Origin: Coriobacteriia bacterium
GTDB taxonomy: Bacteria; Actinomycetota; Coriobacteriia; WRKU01; WQUG01
Assembly (NCBI GenBank): GCA_009779395.1
Contig: WREJ01000063.1
Coordinates: 1 to 6,763, forward strand
Direction of reading: 5' to 3'
DNA: 6,763 nt
Under the pieces are notes generated by a model, which ran no database searches, was not told the DNA's origin, and was given only the letters and a program-made list of their open reading frames with translations. Positions 1-5,501 of the stretch are shown one piece after another. A program made the translations under genes and the position numbers. The first letter of the stretch is position 1. Each line of letters opens with the position of its first letter.

Positions 1-405
1 CGTCATCTCGCGACCGGCAGTTTCCTGCCCGTAACCCATGATGATATTAGTCGCCACGCGCTCTTCGGGCGACAGCGAGGCAATCAGACGCTTTGCCACC
101 ATCGCAGGCAGTTCGTCCAGCAGGCGCACCCGGTCATCCGGGGGGAGCTCGTCCATCATTTCGATGGCTTTTTCATCAGTAAAGGATTTCAGCAGCTTTT
201 GCTGTGAGCTGGTGTCCAGCTGCTCGAAAACATCGAGTGCTTTTTCTTTGGACAGTAAACGATAGACTATTGCTTGTTCCTCGGAAGAGAGTTCGTCCAA
301 AACCGCCAGTATTTCATGGACCTCTGCCTCTTCGACCAAGTCATTTAAGGCAGCAATGTTTCTCGATTCAAGGTAAGTCAAAATGGCATCAGTAAGGGTG
401 TTCAT
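1..405 (-). CDS. mgtE: Magnesium transporter MgtE, N-terminal part (runs off left edge)
   Basis: The minus-strand frame starting at ATG 405-403 stays open to base 1 and gives the first 135 residues. MgtE is a homodimeric inner-membrane Mg2+ channel; its cytosolic N domain and CBS pair sense Mg2+ and close the pore. What is visible is the N domain: an all-helical, acidic superhelical region with repeated leucine/acid motifs (EMMDELPPDDRVRLLDELP at about 82-100, LSPEERV at 111-117) that ends in GQETAGREMT, the family's GxxxAGRxMT junction into the first CBS domain. The CBS and membrane domains lie outside the window. The start is well supported: GGGAGGTGAG at 424-415 lies 9 nt upstream. The gene follows tRNA-Arg after 53 nt and may be read from the tRNA promoter; a TTTAAT box just upstream of the ribosome site is too weak to call. 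Family assignment is secure; everything downstream is unseen. Confidence 0.9.
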   Translation of the reverse strand, partial: MNTLTDAILTYLESRNIAALNDLVEEAEVHEILAVLDELSSEEQAIVYRLLSKEKALDVFEQLDTSSQQKLLKSFTDEKAIEMMDELPPDDRVRLLDELPAMVAKRLIASLSPEERVATNIIMGYGQETAGREMT

Positions 406-458
406 AAAGCCAGACTCACCTCCCATTAAATGGCGCACTAGAAGCATTCTACAACTAG

Positions 459-535
459 TGGCGCGCCCGATAGGAGTCGAACCTATGACCTACGGATTAG
501 AAGTCCGCCGCTCTATCCAGCTGAGCTACGGGCGC
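459..535 (-). tRNA. tRNA-Arg, anticodon TCT
   Basis: The minus strand folds as a full 77-nt cloverleaf. The acceptor stem GCGCCCG/CGGGCGC (535-529 with 469-463) is perfect. The D arm is GCTC/GAGC, the anticodon stem GCGGA/TCCGT with loop CTTCTAA gives anticodon TCT (reads AGA/AGG), and the T arm ATAGG-TTCGACT-CCTAT is intact. The discriminator is G and CCA is encoded (461-459). It is the last tRNA of a three-tRNA minus-strand cluster, 14 nt after tRNA-Gly and 53 nt before mgtE. Confidence 0.97.
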
Positions 536-549
536 ATATTCACAAAAAT

Positions 550-625
550 TGGAGCGGACGACGAGACTCGAACTCGCAACTATCAGCTTGGAAGGCTGAT
601 GCTCTACCAATTGAACTACGTCCGC
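550..625 (-). tRNA. tRNA-Gly, anticodon TCC
   Basis: The minus strand folds as a 76-nt cloverleaf. Acceptor GCGGACG/CGTCCGC (625-619 with 560-554), D arm GTTC/GAGC (one G.T pair), anticodon stem TCAGC/GCTGA with loop CTTCCAA (anticodon TCC, reads GGA/GGG), and T arm GCGAG-TTCGAGT-CTCGT are all present. The discriminator is T and CCA is encoded at 552-550. It is separated from the upstream tRNA-Pro by 148 nt that contain repeat element C, and from the downstream tRNA-Arg by only 14 nt, so Gly and Arg almost certainly share a precursor. Confidence 0.97.
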
Positions 626-659
626 CCATACCACATGCCCACATAAACAGGCACCGATC

Positions 660-772
660 GTTTTAGAGGCCTTGAGGTGAGTGCAATAGGTTTCCGGCGG
701 AAGGCGAAGCGTAGCACCATTACGTGAGTCTTTCGCCGGGAGCCTAGTGTGCCACCTCATGGTTTCTAAAAC
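660..772 (+). repeat. Folded intergenic repeat element, copy C (inside tRNA cluster)
   Basis: A 113-bp imperfect palindrome related to copies A and B. GTTTTAGA (660-667) pairs with TCTAAAAC (765-772); pairing continues inward through 668-690/743-764 with G.T pairs (668/764, 669/763, 682/751, 683/750), one bulged A680, a T.T mismatch (672/760) and the A.G mismatch (686/747) also seen in A and B. The inner stem is 694-703/730-739. The tip holds AAG (707-709), a four-pair hairpin CGTA/TACG (710-713/721-724), then TGA. Similarity to B is clearest in the lower stem, for example GCCACCT at 751-757 against 6347-6353. The plus strand is assigned because seven G.T pairs would become A.C mismatches on the other strand. 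It ends 1 nt from the CCA end of tRNA-Pro. Function unknown. Confidence 0.75.
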
Positions 773-773
773 A

Positions 774-850
774 TGGTCGGGGTGGCAGGATTTGAACCTG
801 CGACCCTCTGCTCCCAAAGCAGATGCGCTGCCAAACTGCGCTACACCCCG
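774..850 (-). tRNA. tRNA-Pro, anticodon TGG
   Basis: The minus strand folds as a 77-nt cloverleaf. Acceptor CGGGGTG/CACCCCG (850-844 with 784-778) is perfect and has the C1-G72 pair typical of bacterial tRNA-Pro, with discriminator A and encoded CCA (776-774). The D arm is GCGC/GCGC, the anticodon stem TCTGC/GCAGA with loop TTTGGGA gives TGG, and the T arm is GCAGG-TTCAAAT-CCTGC. It is the first tRNA of the cluster. Its 3' end is followed after one base by the folded repeat C, an unusual neighbour for tRNA 3' processing. Confidence 0.97.
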
Positions 851-864
851 TAACCAACAAGCGA

Positions 865-896
865 GTATAGCAGAAAGCAGCTACTCTCTGCTATAC
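865..896. repeat. Perfect 10-bp inverted repeat upstream of tRNA-Pro
   Basis: GTATAGCAGA (865-874) and TCTGCTATAC (887-896) are exact reverse complements around a 12-base loop. The repeat ends 14 bp from the 5' end of tRNA-Pro and overlaps both -10-like boxes of the putative tRNA promoter. No T-run follows on either strand, so it is a poor terminator. It could be an operator or simply the result of two similar -10 boxes in opposite arms. Confidence 0.7.
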
Positions 897-917
897 CCTC
901 ATCACATATATTGTCGA
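890..917 (-). promoter_or_regulatory. Possible sigma70-type promoter for the tRNA cluster
   Basis: On the minus strand TCGACA (917-912; five of six to TTGACA) lies 16 nt upstream of TATAGC (895-890; TATA core, four of six). Transcription would begin around 883, about 33 nt before tRNA-Pro. A second -10-like box, TATACT (869-864), lies closer to the tRNA but has no good -35. The two boxes sit in the two arms of the hairpin at 865-896, so either or both may be used. Motif reading only. Confidence 0.35.
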
Positions 918-941
918 AGATCTTGTTCAGCCGCAGTAGAT

Positions 942-976
942 AAAAGAGGATGTGCCAATTTGACACATCCTCTTTT
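942..976 (-). terminator. Rho-independent terminator after carbonic anhydrase, possibly bidirectional
   Basis: A perfect 13-bp stem, AAAAGAGGATGTG (942-954) with CACATCCTCTTTT (964-976), encloses a 9-base loop. It begins 17 nt after the stop codon of the carbonic anhydrase gene. On the minus strand the stem ends in TTTTA; on the plus strand it ends in TTTTTATT, so it could stop transcription from both sides. It separates the upstream gene run from the tRNA cluster, which supports a separate tRNA promoter. Confidence 0.85.
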
Positions 977-993
977 TATTCTCTGCTTTCGCG

Positions 994-1563
994 CTAGATA
1001 AAGCTAACTTCACCCGTCGCAATGTCATAAAAGGCACCCAATACGGGAACAGCTCCGATGACTTCGTTGGCGCTAAGCAGCTCTACCTGCTTTTTCACGT
1101 TGTCAACAGCACCCGATTCTTTATCGGCGCTGTCAGAAACGTTTGGTCTGATGCCGTCAAGCACTGCCTGCAGGTTATCCGAGAGACCCGTTACTCCATC
1201 ATAGGAGGTGTGAACCGCACCACACTTGGTGTGTCCCACAACAACAACAACGGCAACGCCCAAATGCTGGACGCCAAACTCGAGCGAACCGAGTACTGAC
1301 TGGTCAGCTACGTTGCCTGCATTTCTCAGAACAAACAAATCGCCGATTTTCTGATCAAAGAATATCTCGGGGCAGGTACGCGAATCGGCACAGGTCAGAA
1401 TTGCCGCAAAGGGCTTTTGTGCGTCCTTTGTCAGGGCAAGGTCCTGTTTGTTGGTATCACGAGGCATACACTGATCGCTGACAAAGCGCGCGTTGCCCTC
1501 CTTTAGGTAGTTCAAAGCCTGCGTACTGTCAGTTACCGCAACGTCTGGTGAGTGCAAATTCAT
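994..1563 (-). CDS. Beta-class carbonic anhydrase
   Basis: 189-residue cytosolic enzyme that interconverts CO2 and bicarbonate using zinc. The zinc ligands and catalytic dyad are in place: Cys58-Ala-Asp60-Ser-Arg62 (CADSR), then His111-Thr-Lys-Cys114 (HTKC) after a hydrophobic strand (VAVVVVVG, 103-110). FVLRNAGN (77-84) and GSLEFGVQHLG (92-102) are standard for the family. The length is normal for a bacterial beta-CA, and no signal peptide or membrane segment is visible. Start ATG 1563-1561 has GAGAGGAG about 9 nt upstream. It lies 92 nt downstream of lysA, so it could be co-transcribed or use its own promoter (possible extended -10 at 1602-1594), and it ends at a strong terminator. Bicarbonate supply for carboxylases is the likely role (inference). 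I give no symbol because can/cynT/cah names are used loosely for this family. Confidence 0.93.
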   Translation of the reverse strand: MNLHSPDVAVTDSTQALNYLKEGNARFVSDQCMPRDTNKQDLALTKDAQKPFAAILTCADSRTCPEIFFDQKIGDLFVLRNAGNVADQSVLGSLEFGVQHLGVAVVVVVGHTKCGAVHTSYDGVTGLSDNLQAVLDGIRPNVSDSADKESGAVDNVKKQVELLSANEVIGAVPVLGAFYDIATGEVSFI

Positions 1564-1593
1564 GGTGCTGTTCTCCTCTCAGTTTCACCACGC

Positions 1594-1602
1594 ATTATGG
1601 CA
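1594..1602 (-). promoter_or_regulatory. Possible extended -10 promoter of the carbonic anhydrase gene
   Basis: On the minus strand TGC is followed by CATAAT (five of six to TATAAT), forming a TGn-type extended -10. Transcription would start near 1587, leaving a leader of about 24 nt that includes the ribosome site. No convincing -35 box is present. The 92-nt gap to lysA leaves room for a separate promoter, but this is motif reading only. Confidence 0.25.
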
Positions 1603-1655
1603 GTGCTGCTACTACATTGGCAGAGTACGACCAGTACTGGACGGACTCCTCCGCC

Positions 1656-3023
1656 CTAGCCCACATCGCAGCTTAATAGGTCGTCGTAGGTTTCTCTGCG
1701 CACGACCCAACGCCATGTTTCGTTTTCGACCCAGATTACGCCGGGGCGAACTTGCTTGTTATAGTTGCTGCTCATCGACTGGCAATAGGCGCCAGTCGCA
1801 GGAACACAAAGGATGTCGCCGACACGGGCGGGCTGCAAGGGACCGTCTGATACGACGATGTCGCCGCTTTCGCAGTGTTTGCCGGCAATAGTTGCCGTGA
1901 CGGTGCGCGGTTGGTCGGCTTTGTTGGCAATAAAGGCCTCGTAGTGGGCCTGATACAGGCTGGTTCTGATGTTGTCGGTCATGCCTCCGTCAACGCTGAC
2001 GTAGGTTCTGATGCCTGGAATTTCTTTAATAGTGCCCACGGTGTACAGGGTCACGCCAGCATTTGCCACCACGCTGCGCCCTGGCTCGACTGCAATGCGG
2101 GGTGTCTTTAGGCCACGCAGCTCGCAGGCCTCTTTGATGCCGTCAACGACAACTTTGCCGTAATCTTTGATGCTTGCCGGGTCATCGGGGACACCGTAGG
2201 CAACGCCTAGTCCCCCACCCGTGTTAAGAATGGCGGTGTCAGCACCCAATTCCTCGCGTATGTGCAGCATGAAGTCTGCCATGACCTCGATTGCTGCCGC
2301 AAAAGAGTTCAGCGCGTAAATCTGCGAGCCTATGTGCATGTGCAGACCGTCATAGATAATACCCGGCAGTTCCAGCGCACGTTTGACCGCAGACAGTGCC
2401 AGTCCCTGATTCAGACCAAAGCCAAACTTTGAGTCCTCGGCGCCGGTACGAATATAGTCGTGTGTATCTGCCTCGATGCCTGGTGTCACGCGCAGCAAAA
2501 CCGCCTGTTGCTGGTCACGCTCACTCGCCAAGTCTGAAATACGCTGCAACTCTTCAAAGCTGTCGACCACAATGTGCCCAACGCCAGCATCAAGACACTC
2601 GATTAGTTCTGTCGTCGTTTTGTTATTGCCGTGCGAATAGATGCGCGCAGCCGGAAATCCCGCCGCCAGTGCTATGGCAAGCTCTCCGCCGCTTGACACA
2701 TCAAGACTGCAATCACAGTCGGCCACCAGACGCGCCATCGAACGCGACAAAAAGGCCTTGCCCGCATAAATAACGTCGATGTCGTCCCAATGATAACTCA
2801 TCCACCTGCGATAATCCTGCAGTTGCGTCCGAATATGGAGCACGTCCATGACATACACCGCCGTACCCACTTCGCGCGCCAAAGTGACCATGTCAATGCC
2901 TGCAATGGTCAGATGTCCCGCATCAGAAACAGCTGCCGTCAGCGGCAATACCGCTGCGAGGTCAGCAGCAGTTTTATAGTCAGCTTGCACCGCCTGGGCA
3001 GGCGTGGCAGTGGGACTTTTCAT
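1656..3023 (-). CDS. lysA: Diaminopimelate decarboxylase
   Basis: 455-residue PLP enzyme (fold type III, alanine-racemase-like barrel plus beta domain) that converts meso-diaminopimelate to L-lysine and CO2. Lys89 in VIYAGKAF is the PLP Schiff-base lysine. HMHIGSQ (228-234), NTGGGLG (267-273), EPGRS (313-317), VDGGMTDN (344-351), the CESGD motif with catalytic Cys384, and GAYC (411-414) follow in the expected order. About 25 residues at the N terminus precede the conserved GHLTIAG start of the fold, slightly longer than usual. ATG 3023-3021 is chosen because AAGGA (3038-3034) lies 10 nt upstream. The 218-nt gap to proC holds the folded repeat A and an extra piece of its arm, so the leader may be structured. 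It shows no lysine-riboswitch signature that I recognise. Its PLP dependence is consistent with, but does not prove, a link to YggS upstream. Confidence 0.96.
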   Translation of the reverse strand: MKSPTATPAQAVQADYKTAADLAAVLPLTAAVSDAGHLTIAGIDMVTLAREVGTAVYVMDVLHIRTQLQDYRRWMSYHWDDIDVIYAGKAFLSRSMARLVADCDCSLDVSSGGELAIALAAGFPAARIYSHGNNKTTTELIECLDAGVGHIVVDSFEELQRISDLASERDQQQAVLLRVTPGIEADTHDYIRTGAEDSKFGFGLNQGLALSAVKRALELPGIIYDGLHMHIGSQIYALNSFAAAIEVMADFMLHIREELGADTAILNTGGGLGVAYGVPDDPASIKDYGKVVVDGIKEACELRGLKTPRIAVEPGRSVVANAGVTLYTVGTIKEIPGIRTYVSVDGGMTDNIRTSLYQAHYEAFIANKADQPRTVTATIAGKHCESGDIVVSDGPLQPARVGDILCVPATGAYCQSMSSNYNKQVRPGVIWVENETWRWVVRRETYDDLLSCDVG

Positions 3024-3083
3024 CAGTGTTGAGTCCTTCTTTGAGGGTTGAGTAAGGTTACTTTGGTAGCTTTCTAGTCTAAC

Positions 3084-3103
3084 ACACCGAGTCTGGCCGT
3101 CTG
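3084..3103 (+). repeat. Duplicated right-arm fragment of repeat copy A
   Basis: ACACCGAGTCTGGCCGTCTG here is identical to 3208-3227, the right junction and arm of copy A, 124 bp away. Beyond the 20 bases similarity ends on both sides (ACCAAAT here, GTGCGCT there). It looks like the remnant of a second, mostly deleted tandem copy, or a partial duplication. Because the same left arm (3125-3139) can pair with either piece, two mutually exclusive hairpins are possible: 3089-3103/3125-3139 with a 21-base loop, or the full element. It lies about 60 bp upstream of the lysA start. Confidence 0.85.
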
Positions 3104-3113
3104 ACCAAATTAA

Positions 3114-3238
3114 ACAGAGCGCTCCAGACGGTCAGAATCTAGGAGGCTTGAAAAATCAAAAATGCTAAGCGTACTAAGCTACTCGTGTATTTTTGATTTT
3201 TCAAACGACACCGAGTCTGGCCGTCTGGTGCGCTCTGT
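3114..3238 (+). repeat. Folded intergenic repeat element, copy A (between proC and lysA)
   Basis: A 125-bp imperfect palindrome. The outer stem 3114-3139/3213-3238 pairs at 26 positions apart from T.T (3123/3229) and A.G (3137/3215) mismatches and one T.G pair (3132/3220). The junction has AATCTAGGAGGC (3136-3147) on the left and CGACACCGAGT (3206-3216) on the right. The inner stem is a perfect 16 bp (3148-3163/3189-3204, A/T-rich). The tip contains AAG (3167-3169), a small hairpin (3170-3173 with 3180-3185) and TGT (3186-3188). Copy B shares the junction and lower stem closely but has a different inner stem. The right arm stops 3 bp from the proC stop codon. No open frame is conserved between copies. 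Function unknown; a structured RNA or a mobile palindrome are the main options. Confidence 0.85.
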
Positions 3239-3241
3239 CTG

Positions 3242-4072
3242 TTAATTGAATTCTGCTTCTAGCTGATCGGCCCTCTCAACAGCTGCTGAAAAGGCAGCTA
3301 CTATTGCCTTGTGGACGCCCTCTGCATCAAGGGTTTCAAGGGCTGCCTCGGTAATGCCACCGGGGCTTGCTGTTGCGCGCATGATTTCGCGGGGGCTTCT
3401 GCTCGTGGTCAGCAGCATTTTTGACACGCCGACTGCCGTTTGCGCCGCCAGCTTTTTCGAGAGGTCCTCGGGCAGACCCGCACGAGTACCCGCGTGAATC
3501 AAAGCATCAATCACGTAGCTAAAATAGGCAGGACCCGACCCGCTGATGGTCGCGCCTGCGCTTTGCCAGGTCTCGGGGATGTGTTCGGTTCTGCCAACAC
3601 TGTCAAACAGCTGGGTGACAATCCGTTTTTGGTCCTCGCTGACAATCTCGGCGCAGGAAATCAGCGACATGCCCTCGCCAATAGCAACGGGCATGTTGGG
3701 CATAACACGCACAACGGGAATACTTGCGGGCAGTATGTGGTAGTAGTCGGCGATGGTGATGCCAATCGCAATCGAGACAAACAGGGTACGGTCCAGACGG
3801 GGAGCAAGTTTGCGCAGCACCTGACCTGCAATCTGAGGTTTGACAGCAAACAGACAGGTGTCGTCTGCCGTATATTTGCGGTAATCCAGTTCAGTGATGA
3901 CTTCGATGTCGTAGCGTTTTTGCAACAGCAACTTTTTGTCAAAATTGGGCTCGACGACGGTGACCTGAGCAGGCTCCAGCTTTTTTGCCGCCAGTATGCC
4001 AGCAAGCAGTGCTTCTCCCATGGCTCCGCCACCAACGACCAGCAGTTTTCCCTGTATTGCTGTTTTTGTCAC
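3242..4072 (-). CDS. proC: Pyrroline-5-carboxylate reductase
   Basis: 276-residue cytosolic enzyme, the usual family length. It reduces 1-pyrroline-5-carboxylate to L-proline with NAD(P)H, the last step of proline synthesis. An N-terminal Rossmann fold is marked by VVGGGAMGEALL (12-23), FAVKPQ (75-80) and VRVMPNMP (121-128). The C-terminal dimer/active-site domain carries ISGSGPAYF (176-184) and the signature TASPGGITEAALETL (234-248). The start is a GTG (4072-4070): the Rossmann strand begins only nine residues later and no in-frame ATG lies just upstream, but the ribosome site is weak (purine-rich, no clear GGAGG), so expression may depend on the upstream genes. It follows sepF after 75 nt. 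Its stop codon sits next to folded repeat A, which could act as its 3' end. Confidence 0.95.
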   Translation of the reverse strand: MTKTAIQGKLLVVGGGAMGEALLAGILAAKKLEPAQVTVVEPNFDKKLLLQKRYDIEVITELDYRKYTADDTCLFAVKPQIAGQVLRKLAPRLDRTLFVSIAIGITIADYYHILPASIPVVRVMPNMPVAIGEGMSLISCAEIVSEDQKRIVTQLFDSVGRTEHIPETWQSAGATISGSGPAYFSYVIDALIHAGTRAGLPEDLSKKLAAQTAVGVSKMLLTTSRSPREIMRATASPGGITEAALETLDAEGVHKAIVAAFSAAVERADQLEAEFN

Positions 4073-4147
4073 ACCCGTTCTTTCTCTTCGCTTGTACTTC
4101 TGTGCTGTATACCTTTCGAAAGAGTATTCCTCTTCCGGGCATTGCTT

Positions 4148-4735
4148 CTAGTGGGGGGTCAGCATATAAATGTGCGCCGACGACCGTGCTAGATGACCAT
4201 CAAGAGCATACACCAAACCAGCCATGAAGTCGATAAAACGCTGTCGCTGCGACATCGGCACCAGCGACAGATCGACCGTCACGGTCTTGCCTTCTTTTAG
4301 GTGATTGGCAATCAGACTGGCCTCCGAGTAATCTTTGGGACGAAAAGAACTGCCACCACTGCCGTCCATCTTTAGCTGATGGTCAAAGCGGCGACTGTCC
4401 TCGACATCACGTAGTTCGCTGCCACTGATTTGCGAGGCACGTTTTAGGTCAGGCTTCCTCGTGTGTTTTTTGACCGCACTGGGCGATGCCCCCGAAGCAA
4501 AGGGTGAATCATGAGAATAACGTTTATCGCAGGCAGCATCGGCGGGCTTTCCCTCAGGATTTTCGCTACTTGCCGCAGGGGTGTTGACCCCCAGACCCGC
4601 ATAGGTAACCCGAGCAAGTTCTTCGCCGCTATAGTCATCGCGCTGGACAATCTCGGCATCGTCTTCTTGCAGATAGTCGGTATCCCAGCCAGAACCAAAG
4701 CCCAAACGCGATTTTAACTTGTCTATTTTGCCCAT
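4148..4735 (-). CDS. sepF: Cell division protein SepF
   Basis: 195-residue SepF (DUF552 family), which anchors and aligns FtsZ filaments at the division membrane. The N terminus MGKIDKLKSRLGFG matches the short amphipathic membrane-targeting helix of the family. Residues about 20-128 are a long, polar, low-complexity linker rich in Ser, Ala, Asp and Lys. The C-terminal core (130-195) is typical: FRPKDYSEASLIANHLKEG, then TVTVDLSLVP, RFIDFMAGLVYALDG (166-180) at the dimer/polymer interface, and the terminal HIYMLTP. ATG 4735-4733 has AAAGGA 9 nt upstream. The protein stops directly after the core. It lies between yggS (65 nt upstream) and proC (75 nt downstream), a neighbourhood often seen in Gram-positive division clusters. 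No other division gene is in the window. Confidence 0.93.
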   Translation of the reverse strand: MGKIDKLKSRLGFGSGWDTDYLQEDDAEIVQRDDYSGEELARVTYAGLGVNTPAASSENPEGKPADAACDKRYSHDSPFASGASPSAVKKHTRKPDLKRASQISGSELRDVEDSRRFDHQLKMDGSGGSSFRPKDYSEASLIANHLKEGKTVTVDLSLVPMSQRQRFIDFMAGLVYALDGHLARSSAHIYMLTPH

Positions 4736-4800
4736 CGCTGACGATCCTTTCTGTCACGCCTGCACCACAGCTGCACACTACTGCCCCTGCCTGTCACCGA

Positions 4801-5499
4801 TTACCCCTGTGCAAACAGAGCAGTTCCAATGCGCACCAAGGTCGCCCCTTCTTCGATCGCGACCTCGAAATCACTGGTCATACCCATGGACAACTCGCGC
4901 AGGGCGACACGCGGCCCATCACGGTCACTAGCTGCCAAAAGTGCACGTAAATCCTCGAAAATCCAGCGTATCTCTTCTGCGGGAACAAAGGGTGCCATCG
5001 TCATAAGACCGTTAATTTGCACCGCCTGCAATTCGCTGTTCGCCAGATGGAGGAGTCTGTCCAGATCACGGGGCTCGATTCCCTGTTTGGACTCTTCTCC
5101 GCTGATGCTGATTTGCAGTAGTAGTTGCTGCGTGATGCCTAAAGCAGCGGCACGCTGGTCAATCGCTCGTAGCAGACGTTCGCTGTCCACCGAATGAATC
5201 AGACTGGCTGCGCCAACGACCTTGCGTACCTTATTGGTTTGCAGCGTGCCTATATAGTGAAAATCGACAGCGGGACAGGCAGCGACTTTACGCAGCAGCT
5301 CGTCAGCACGGTTCTCGCCAAACAGCTTCTGGTCGCACTCATGAGCAGCACGCAGCAGCATTTCTGTATCTACCGACTTTGTTACGGCAATCAGACGTAC
5401 CTCTGCCGGGTCACGTCCGCTGCGCGTGGCAGCTTGTGCCATCTGTTCGCGGACAGCCGCAAAGGCCTCGCTTAAAGAAGTCGTCGCCGCAGGGGTCAT
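4801..5499 (-). CDS. yggS: YggS/PLPBP family pyridoxal-phosphate homeostasis protein
   Basis: 232-residue single-domain PLP-binding TIM barrel without known catalytic activity; the family buffers PLP and affects amino-acid and keto-acid balance. PLP-binding Lys41 lies in LIAVTKSV. FGENR (60-64), HYIGTLQTNK (81-90), IHSVDS (101-106), SISGEESKQG (131-140), NGLMTMAP (163-170), ELSMGMTSDF (202-211) and VRIGTALF (222-229) are the standard family motifs, including the phosphate-binding C-terminal part. The ATG (5499-5497) lies 2 nt after the phoU stop (TAGCGATG) with no good ribosome site of its own, which points to translational coupling with phoU. sepF follows after 65 nt; yggS-sepF adjacency is common in Gram-positive bacteria. 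Function in this organism is inferred from the family. Confidence 0.94.
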   Translation of the reverse strand: MTPAATTSLSEAFAAVREQMAQAATRSGRDPAEVRLIAVTKSVDTEMLLRAAHECDQKLFGENRADELLRKVAACPAVDFHYIGTLQTNKVRKVVGAASLIHSVDSERLLRAIDQRAAALGITQQLLLQISISGEESKQGIEPRDLDRLLHLANSELQAVQINGLMTMAPFVPAEEIRWIFEDLRALLAASDRDGPRVALRELSMGMTSDFEVAIEEGATLVRIGTALFAQG

Positions 5500-5501
5500 C
5501 G

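Noticed and set aside
660..670. GTTTTAGAGGC resembles the start of some type II CRISPR repeats
   Set aside because: There is a single occurrence with its complement at 765-772, no spacer-repeat periodicity and no cas gene. It is the outer arm of a hairpin element.
660..772. Integron attC site
   Set aside because: Size and imperfect pairing fit, but the RYYYAAC and GTTRRRY core sites are missing and there is no integrase or cassette array.
1631..1640. CCAGTACTGG palindrome between lysA and carbonic anhydrase
   Set aside because: A 10-bp palindrome without loop, T-run or second copy; not enough to call an operator or terminator.
3114..3238. Retron non-coding RNA
   Set aside because: Outer complementary arms around a long hairpin recall a1/a2 and msd, but there is no msr-like region or clear branching-G context, and no reverse transcriptase in the window; three dispersed copies also argue against it.
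3024..3241. Lysine riboswitch upstream of lysA
   Set aside because: The leader is structured, but the fold is one long hairpin, not a five-helix junction, and the same element occurs at unrelated genes (tRNAs, pstB-phoU).
3162..3244. 27-codon plus-strand ORF within copy A, preceded by AGGAGG
   Set aside because: The spacing from AGGAGG to ATG is about 15 nt and lies in the stem; copies B and C have no equivalent reading frame.
4113..4134. CTTTCGAAAG palindrome and AAGAG/CTCTT hairpin between sepF and proC
   Set aside because: The stems are short, without a T-run or a repeat elsewhere in the window; they could occur by chance.
3440..4192. Long plus-strand open frame of 250 codons opposite proC
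   Set aside because: It is a shadow of the proC and sepF coding strands, with no ribosome site and no recognisable domain.
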